From contig CAMOXX010000079.1 of the NCBI GenBank assembly GCA_946629475.1, positions 1 through 10,816 on the forward strand: a stretch of 10,816 nt of DNA, read 5' to 3'. Made by a program: the position numbers and the translations under genes. The notes below the pieces were generated by a model, which was not told the DNA's origin, made no database searches, and saw only the letters and a program-made list of their open reading frames with translations. Positions 6,150-10,816 of the stretch are shown here, one piece after another. The stretch's first letter is position 1, and every line of letters begins with the position of its first letter. This DNA comes from an uncultured Blautia sp. (GTDB lineage: Bacteria > Bacillota > Clostridia > Lachnospirales > Lachnospiraceae).

Positions 6150-7316
6150 ATGAAAAAAGTATGCTGTCTGAACCCCATTTCCAAAAAAGGAACCAGCCAT
6201 TTCACAGATGAATACGAGCTTACGGATCAGCTCGCGCAGGCAGATGCCGTCCTGGTGCGCAGCGCATCCATGCATGAGCTGGACCTTCCGGACAGTCTTG
6301 ATGCCATCGCCAGGGCCGGCGCAGGCGTCAACAACATTCCGCTGGACAAATGCACCAAAAAAGGAATTGTTGTGTTCAACACGCCCGGCGCAAACGCCAA
6401 CGGTGTCAAAGAACTGGTACTGGCCGGCCTTCTGCTTGCAGCAAGGGATATTTCCGGGGGAATCGAGTGGGTGCACCAGAACCATGACGATGCGAACATC
6501 TCTAAAGACATGGAAAAGAGCAAAAAGCTCTTTGCCGGGACGGAAATCAAGGGAAAGACCCTCGGCGTGATCGGTCTCGGAGCAATCGGCATCGAAGTGG
6601 CAAATGCAGCGTACTCTCTTGGCATGGATGTCATCGGATATGATCCTTATCTTTCCGTATCCAGCGCCTTAAGGCTCTCCCGCGCAGTGCATGTTGTACA
6701 GAATGTCGACGACCTGTACCGCGATTCCGATTACATCACGGTTCACGTTCCGCTTCTCGATTCCACCAGGGAAAAGCTGAACGCCGACGCGATCTCAAAG
6801 ATGAAGGACGGCGTCGTCATCCTGAACTACGCAAGGGATCTTCTTGTAAATGATGATGACATGGCCGAAGCGATCAAGAGCGGAAAAGTCCGGAAATATA
6901 TGACCGATTTCCCGAATGTGAAAACCGCAAATATGGAAAATGTCGTCGCAACTCCGCATCTGGGCGCCTCGACGGAGGAATCCGAGGAGAACTGCGCAGT
7001 CATGGCGGTTAATGAGCTGCGGGAATATCTGGAGAACGGCTGCATCATCAACTCCGTGAATTACCCGAACTGCTCCCTGCCGGCAGAAGAATGCGCCTGC
7101 AGGATCTGTATCCTGAACGTGAACCAGCCCAACATGATCGTCAAATTTACCTCTCTCCTCGCCGACAAGGGAATCAACATCCCCAACATGGCAAACACAA
7201 GCCGCGGGGAGGCTGCCTACACGCTCATCGACTGCGACACCTGCCCGGAGGAATCCGTGATTGATCAGCTGCGCATGATCGACGGCGTGCGCCGCGTACG
7301 GGTGCTGTACCGTTAA
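6150..7316 (+). CDS. serA: D-3-phosphoglycerate dehydrogenase with C-terminal ACT domain
   Basis: The enzyme oxidises 3-phosphoglycerate to 3-phosphohydroxypyruvate with NAD+, the first step of serine synthesis in the cytosol. The 388-residue protein has the 2-hydroxyacid dehydrogenase layout. An outer catalytic part contains VRSASMHE (36-43) and ARAGAGVNNIP (54-64). The Rossmann domain has GLGAIG (142-147) with D165 in GYDPY to hold the NAD ribose. Catalytic R229 is in NYARD and H270 in TPHLGAS. An ACT domain (about 317-388) suggests feedback by serine. The loop before TPHLGAS is short and lacks the usual FPxEP, so the standard catalytic glutamate is not obvious; short forms of this type occur in clostridia. 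The start is ATG 6150 with GGAGG (6136-6140) 9 bases upstream, not the in-frame ATG 6078. No serC or serB neighbours it. It ends at the shared terminator at 7405-7450. Confidence 0.9.
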   Translation: MKKVCCLNPISKKGTSHFTDEYELTDQLAQADAVLVRSASMHELDLPDSLDAIARAGAGVNNIPLDKCTKKGIVVFNTPGANANGVKELVLAGLLLAARDISGGIEWVHQNHDDANISKDMEKSKKLFAGTEIKGKTLGVIGLGAIGIEVANAAYSLGMDVIGYDPYLSVSSALRLSRAVHVVQNVDDLYRDSDYITVHVPLLDSTREKLNADAISKMKDGVVILNYARDLLVNDDDMAEAIKSGKVRKYMTDFPNVKTANMENVVATPHLGASTEESEENCAVMAVNELREYLENGCIINSVNYPNCSLPAEECACRICILNVNQPNMIVKFTSLLADKGINIPNMANTSRGEAAYTLIDCDTCPEESVIDQLRMIDGVRRVRVLYR

Positions 7317-7404
7317 AGGTTCTGAACAGTTACCTTAACTTTTCAAAGCACCTGCTGCCAGGTCTATTCAAATACTTAAGGCAGGTCCGGATAAGCACGA
7401 CAGC

Positions 7405-7450
7405 AAAGGGGGGCGATGTCCGGTATTTCCACCGGGCCTCGCCCCCTTTT
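7405..7450. terminator. Probable bidirectional terminator between serA and the LacI gene
   Basis: The outer stem GGGGGCGA (7409-7416) with TCGCCCCC (7439-7446) encloses an inner stem CCGGT (7420-7424) with ACCGG (7431-7435) and a six-base loop. Four T follow on the plus strand (7447-7450), ending serA. On the minus strand TTTGCTG follows, a weaker tail that can still end the LacI transcript, whose TAA lies at 7462-7460. The convergent genes support dual use. Confidence 0.82.
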
Positions 7451-7459
7451 CCGTCCTGT

Positions 7460-8464
7460 TTACAGTTCCCGCACACTCTGTCTTTCCACAAAGTCCGTAC
7501 ACACCTGTGTTTTCAGATGCAGGCCTTCGCCGTCGCGTATCATATCACGGATTCTCCGGACCGCCACCCGCCCCATGTCCTGCTTCGGCACGCGAAGCGT
7601 GGTAAGCGGAGGATTGCAGATGGAAGAGAACGTCAGGTCATCGAAAGCTACCATGGAAATATCATCCGGAATCCGAAGCCCGTGCTCCCAGATCGCCTTC
7701 ATCACGCCGAGTGCTATGATATCGTTATCGGCAAAGAAAGCTGTCGGAAGCTGCTCCCGGGATGTCTTCTCCAGGTAGTCCTTCATATCAAGGTACGCCT
7801 GATCCATGGAAGGAGTCACTTTCACAATCAGATTTTCATCCACCCCGATCCCCGCCTTTTCGAGGGCTGTCTTAAATCCCGCGAACCGTGAGCGGAAGGG
7901 TTTGATCCGGAAGTTTCCGGCGATGTACCCGATTTTCCTGTGTCCCTTCGACAGCAGGTATTCCGTCGCCATCCGGGCGGAATCCGCATTATTGATCAGC
8001 ACCGAATCAAACGTCATGTCCTCTTTCCAGTAATCGATCACAACATATGGAAAAGGAAGCGCGCGGATCAGATCGATATCCTCATCCTCCAGCTCCGTAC
8101 CCAGAAGGATGATCGCAGATGTCCGGTCATTGCAGATTCCCGCAAACAGCTCGTCAAAATCCGCCTGCCGTCTGTCCAGATTCACTATCGTCATCTCCAT
8201 GCCGCAGTTCCGGCATTCCTCCTCCACTCCGGCAATCATCAGCGGGAAAAACGGAGTATCCTCCACCACATTCCCGTATTTTTTGAACATGACAAATTTG
8301 ACTCTCGAAATTCTGCTTTCCTCGGTGTACCCCATCTCCTTTGCCACCTGGATGATTTTCGCTGCTGTCTCGGCGTTCACGCCCCGCTTATGATTGAGGG
8401 CATTCGATACGGTAGCCGGGGAAAAGCCTGTAATATCGCTTATCTTTCGAATATTTATCTTCAT
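7460..8464 (-). CDS. LacI family transcriptional regulator
   Basis: The 334-residue DNA-binding repressor (or activator) is of normal LacI/GalR length. The N-terminal helix-turn-helix is IRKISDITGFSPATVSNALN (5-24), followed by GVNAETAAKIIQVAKEMGY (28-46). The periplasmic-binding-protein-like sensor domain follows, with DSARMATEYLLSKGHRKIGY (161-180), AFFADNDIIALGVMKAIWEH (242-261) and ISMVAFDD (269-276). The hinge (about 47-60, ESRISRVKF) lacks the usual AR-x-L pattern, so operator contact may differ somewhat from canonical members. It is last in the ABC importer operon, 53 bases after the permease gene, and most likely regulates that operon in response to its sugar. No LacI-type operator is visible here, as the operon promoter lies outside the window. 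The ribosome site is weak and partly within a stem-loop (8475-8503). Confidence 0.93.
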   Translation of the reverse strand: MKINIRKISDITGFSPATVSNALNHKRGVNAETAAKIIQVAKEMGYTEESRISRVKFVMFKKYGNVVEDTPFFPLMIAGVEEECRNCGMEMTIVNLDRRQADFDELFAGICNDRTSAIILLGTELEDEDIDLIRALPFPYVVIDYWKEDMTFDSVLINNADSARMATEYLLSKGHRKIGYIAGNFRIKPFRSRFAGFKTALEKAGIGVDENLIVKVTPSMDQAYLDMKDYLEKTSREQLPTAFFADNDIIALGVMKAIWEHGLRIPDDISMVAFDDLTFSSICNPPLTTLRVPKQDMGRVAVRRIRDMIRDGEGLHLKTQVCTDFVERQSVREL

Positions 8465-8474
8465 TTTCCGCCTG

Positions 8475-8503
8475 CTCTTTCCTGTTTATCTGAGAGGAAA
8501 TAG
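8475..8503 (-). promoter_or_regulatory. Stem-loop between the ABC permease and LacI genes
   Basis: On the minus strand CTATTTCCT (8503-8495) pairs with AGGAAAGAG (8483-8475) at 8 of 9 positions around an 11-base loop. The 3' arm contains the best purine-rich stretch ahead of the LacI ATG (8464), about 10 bases away. Folding could therefore mask the ribosome site and lower regulator synthesis relative to the transporter. No T run follows, so it is not a terminator. Confidence 0.45.
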
Positions 8504-8517
8504 CCCGCGGCCCGGAA

Positions 8518-9552
8518 TTATTTATTTTCGTTCCGTGCCTGAAGAGCCATCTTGGCCTGCAGGTTTCTCTGAGTCTGGTCAATCACGACCGCAAGAATAA
8601 TAACGCATCCACGGATAACCTTCTGCCAGAATTCGGACACACCGCACATGGTCATACCGTCATTGATTACGCCGATAACAAACGCGCCGACGATCGTTCC
8701 GACAATGGTTCCGGAACCGCCCGACATCGATGTACCGCCAAGTACGGTCGCTGCGATGGCGTTCATTTCCCAGCCGTCACCCGAAGCCGGATGTGCAGCG
8801 GAAAGCTGTGCCGTGTTGATCATACCAACCCATGCCGCACAGAATCCGGAAAGCATATACACAAGAATCTTGACCTTATCCGCCTTGATACCGGAGAGCC
8901 TTGCACTCTTTTCGTTTCCGCCGACTGCAAGAACATACCAGCCGAAAGGAATCTTCTTCAGAAGAATCGCTGCGATGATCGCCAGAACCGCAAATACATA
9001 CACGCCTGCCGGAATTCCCAGAATGTTGCTTCCGAGGGCTTTGAATCCGACATTGCCGAGTCCCTCATATCCGGCAATTTTGGAGAATGTTGTTCCGCCG
9101 GAACGGAGGTTCGCAAATCCGCGGCCGATGTACATGGTTCCCAGTGTGGCAATGAACGGGGCAACCCCCAGCTTTGTCACAATCAGACCGTTGATCAGGC
9201 CGAACAGACAGCCGAAAATCAGCATAAAGATCACAATAAGCGGTACGCTGAAATAGATGGTCTTGCTCCCGATCGTGAGGCCTTCCTGGATCAGGCCGCC
9301 CGCCAGCATACCTACAAGTCCGACCACAGACCCGACCGAAAGGTCGATGCCTCCGGTGATGATGACAAATGTCATACCGAGGGCAAGAATACCGTACAGG
9401 GCAACGTGCTTGGCTACCATTGTCAGCGTCGTCGTGGACAGGAAAGATTTTGATGCAAAGCTGAAGAAGATGACCAGAACGATCAGTACGATGAAAGTAC
9501 GCCCCTTCAGCAGCGTCATAAGCAACTGATTATTATTCTTATTGTTTTTCAT
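8518..9552 (-). CDS. Carbohydrate ABC transporter permease (RbsC/MglC family)
   Basis: This 344-residue inner-membrane subunit of a ribose/galactose-class importer (BPD_transp_2 family) forms the sugar channel with a second copy of itself. Diagnostic segments are GMTFVIITGGIDLSVGS (59-75), LAVGGNEKSARLSGI (208-222), the cytoplasmic region that normally contacts the ATPase, and LGGTSMSGGSGTIVGT (271-286). There are about 8-10 hydrophobic segments. The Asn/Lys-rich N-terminus (MKNNKNNN) is cytoplasmic and unremarkable. The start has a strong GGAGGA (9570-9565), but 12 bases from the ATG, longer than usual. It lies 21 bases after the ATPase gene and is clearly in the same operon. The sugar cannot be named from this subunit. 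Confidence 0.95.
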   Translation of the reverse strand: MKNNKNNNQLLMTLLKGRTFIVLIVLVIFFSFASKSFLSTTTLTMVAKHVALYGILALGMTFVIITGGIDLSVGSVVGLVGMLAGGLIQEGLTIGSKTIYFSVPLIVIFMLIFGCLFGLINGLIVTKLGVAPFIATLGTMYIGRGFANLRSGGTTFSKIAGYEGLGNVGFKALGSNILGIPAGVYVFAVLAIIAAILLKKIPFGWYVLAVGGNEKSARLSGIKADKVKILVYMLSGFCAAWVGMINTAQLSAAHPASGDGWEMNAIAATVLGGTSMSGGSGTIVGTIVGAFVIGVINDGMTMCGVSEFWQKVIRGCVIILAVVIDQTQRNLQAKMALQARNENK

Positions 9553-9573
9553 AGTATTTATGTATCCTCCCGG

Positions 9574-10816
9574 TTAAGCGCTCTTGCCTGTCCCGAGCCC
9601 TGCATAAGAAGCCCGTACAAGTCCATCCTCTGTGATTCCGTCCCCTTCCAGTTCGCCGGTCAGCTTTCCGTTGGAAAGGACATAGATCCGGTCAGCAATC
9701 GCCATGATCTCCTTGAGCTCCGATGAGATTACAATGATGGAAAGTCCTCTCTCGGAAAATTCATGAATAATCTCGAACACTTCTGTCTTGGCACCGATAT
9801 CGATACCTCTGGAAGGCTCATCCATCAGAAGGATTTTCGGATCGGTAAGAAGGCCTTTCGCGATGACAACCTTCTGCTGGTTTCCTCCGGACAGAGAAAG
9901 GATCGGAAGCTTTTTATCCGCCACCTTAATATGAAGGTCCGCGATCTCCGAGTCCACCGCACTTTCTTCCGCCTTGTTGTTGAGGAACGGGCCGCTGCGG
10001 AACTTGCCCATGGATGCAATCGAGGCATTCTTGCAGATATCCAGAGTCTGAATCAGGCCCTGCATCTGCCTGTCCTCGGGAACAAGGGCCAGGCCCCTCT
10101 GGATCTGCCCGGAAATGCTCCTGACATCCATCTTTTTCCCTTCATACAGGAATTCTCCGGTATGCTCCGGATGCATTCCCATCAGGCACTCGAACAGCTC
10201 CGAACGTCCGGCGCCCAGCAGGCCGTAGATTCCGAGAACCTCTCCCTTTTTCAGATACATATTGACATGATCCAGCAGATACCCTCCGCCCTGCTTGGGA
10301 AGGCAGATGTCCTTCATCTCGAGGATCTTTTCGGCCTTGTCAAGGTCAATGCTCCTCTCGAACCTGTGATACTGAGTGTTCTTTCCGACCATGTTCTCAA
10401 CGATCCAGGAAAGCTCGATATCCTTTACATCCGCATCCGCCACGTATTTTCCGTCACGGAGGATCGTCACATGATCCCCGATCTCCATAATCTCCTCCAG
10501 GCGGTGGGAGATATAAACGATGGATATTCCCTGCTCCAGAAGTTCGCGCATGATCTTGAACAGAACCTTAACCTCTGCAGCCGAGAGTGACGATGTCGGC
10601 TCATCCATGATCAGAACCCGAAGGTCATCCTGAATCAGGTTCCGGGCGATCTCCACCATCTGCTGCTGGCCGACACGGAGGTCTCCCACCATGGCGTCAG
10701 CCGGTATCTCGTGTTCCAGACGCTTCAGAATGGCATCCGCGCCCTTTTTATGCGCACCGTCGTCGAGAAACAGGCCTTTTTTCTGCTCATGTCCGATAAA
10801 AATGTTCTGGTAAACC
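9574..10816 (-). CDS. Sugar ABC transporter ATP-binding protein (RbsA/MglA family), 5' end outside the window
   Basis: The open frame runs off the right edge: reading past the internal ATG at 10692 gives VYQNIFIGHEQKKG, the normal family sequence between Walker A and the signature of domain one. The ATG at 10692 is therefore not the start, and 413 residues are visible. Domain one shows the signature LRVGQQQMVEIAR, Walker B VLIMDEPTSSLS and switch histidine in YISHRLEEI. Domain two has the degenerate Walker A GIYGLLGAGRSE (R for K, as usual in this family), signature LSLSGGNQQKVVIAKG, Walker B ILLMDEPSRGID, and ISSEL in place of the switch histidine. Domain one is thus probably the main hydrolysing site. 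The protein powers uptake through the adjacent permease. A substrate-binding protein gene is expected to the right. Confidence 0.95.
   Translation of the reverse strand, partial: VYQNIFIGHEQKKGLFLDDGAHKKGADAILKRLEHEIPADAMVGDLRVGQQQMVEIARNLIQDDLRVLIMDEPTSSLSAAEVKVLFKIMRELLEQGISIVYISHRLEEIMEIGDHVTILRDGKYVADADVKDIELSWIVENMVGKNTQYHRFERSIDLDKAEKILEMKDICLPKQGGGYLLDHVNMYLKKGEVLGIYGLLGAGRSELFECLMGMHPEHTGEFLYEGKKMDVRSISGQIQRGLALVPEDRQMQGLIQTLDICKNASIASMGKFRSGPFLNNKAEESAVDSEIADLHIKVADKKLPILSLSGGNQQKVVIAKGLLTDPKILLMDEPSRGIDIGAKTEVFEIIHEFSERGLSIIVISSELKEIMAIADRIYVLSNGKLTGELEGDGITEDGLVRASYAGLGTGKSA

Noticed and set aside
7317..7404. Alternative hairpins after serA (ACCTG/CAGGT and ACCTGC/GCAGGT) as a riboswitch or attenuator
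   Set aside because: Stems are only 5-6 bp, they lie after the stop codon and before a clear terminator, and nothing downstream on that strand would be regulated.
9763..10590. 275-residue plus-strand open frame opposite the ABC ATPase gene
   Set aside because: The opposite strand encodes two complete sets of ABC motifs; this is a shadow frame.

Overview
The window looks like chromosomal DNA from an anaerobic, moderately GC-rich Firmicute, most likely a Lachnospiraceae-type gut clostridium. This is inferred from strong AGGAGG-type ribosome sites, a ferredoxin-fused aldo/keto reductase, a flavoredoxin-type flavin reductase, a DUF362 protein and a short ACT-domain SerA; no rRNA or marker gene is present to prove it. 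There is no phage, IS element, CRISPR array, tRNA or rRNA. No intergenic gap exceeds about 225 bases.

Layout. (1) Bases 1-222 hold a terminator for a gene left of the window, an inverted repeat and a candidate promoter. (2) 223-1392 (+) is an aldo/keto reductase with two C-terminal 4Fe-4S motifs. (3) From 5957 leftward to 1461 runs a minus-strand gene group: DUF362 protein, ArsB/SLC13-type permease, MATE efflux protein, flavin reductase. The permease and MATE genes are only 3 bases apart. The flavin reductase converges on the aldo/keto reductase. (4) 5925-6149 is a divergent promoter region serving the DUF362 group (-) and serA (+). (5) serA (6150-7316, +) ends at a probable bidirectional terminator, which it shares with a convergent LacI-type regulator. 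(6) 7460-10816 (-) is a carbohydrate ABC importer operon read as ATPase (5' end cut by the window edge), permease, LacI regulator. A substrate-binding protein gene probably lies just outside to the right.

The most unusual feature is at 3' gene ends. The last codons plus stop of the aldo/keto reductase are tandemly duplicated (about 63-67 bases, two copies). The last codons plus stop of the MATE gene are present in four head-to-tail 46-base units. Both arrays directly flank the flavin reductase gene. In each, only the copy joined to the intact gene is translated as part of it; the others look like decaying copies, and their differences are mostly transitions. Neither fits CRISPR, a transposon target duplication or a diversity-generating retroelement.

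Functionally, the left half suggests redox and export work (Fe-S aldo/keto reductase, FMN protein, two membrane transporters, DUF362 protein), with no substrate evident. The right half is serine biosynthesis plus regulated sugar uptake. Several genes have stable stem-loops directly in front of their ribosome sites, possibly points of post-transcriptional control.
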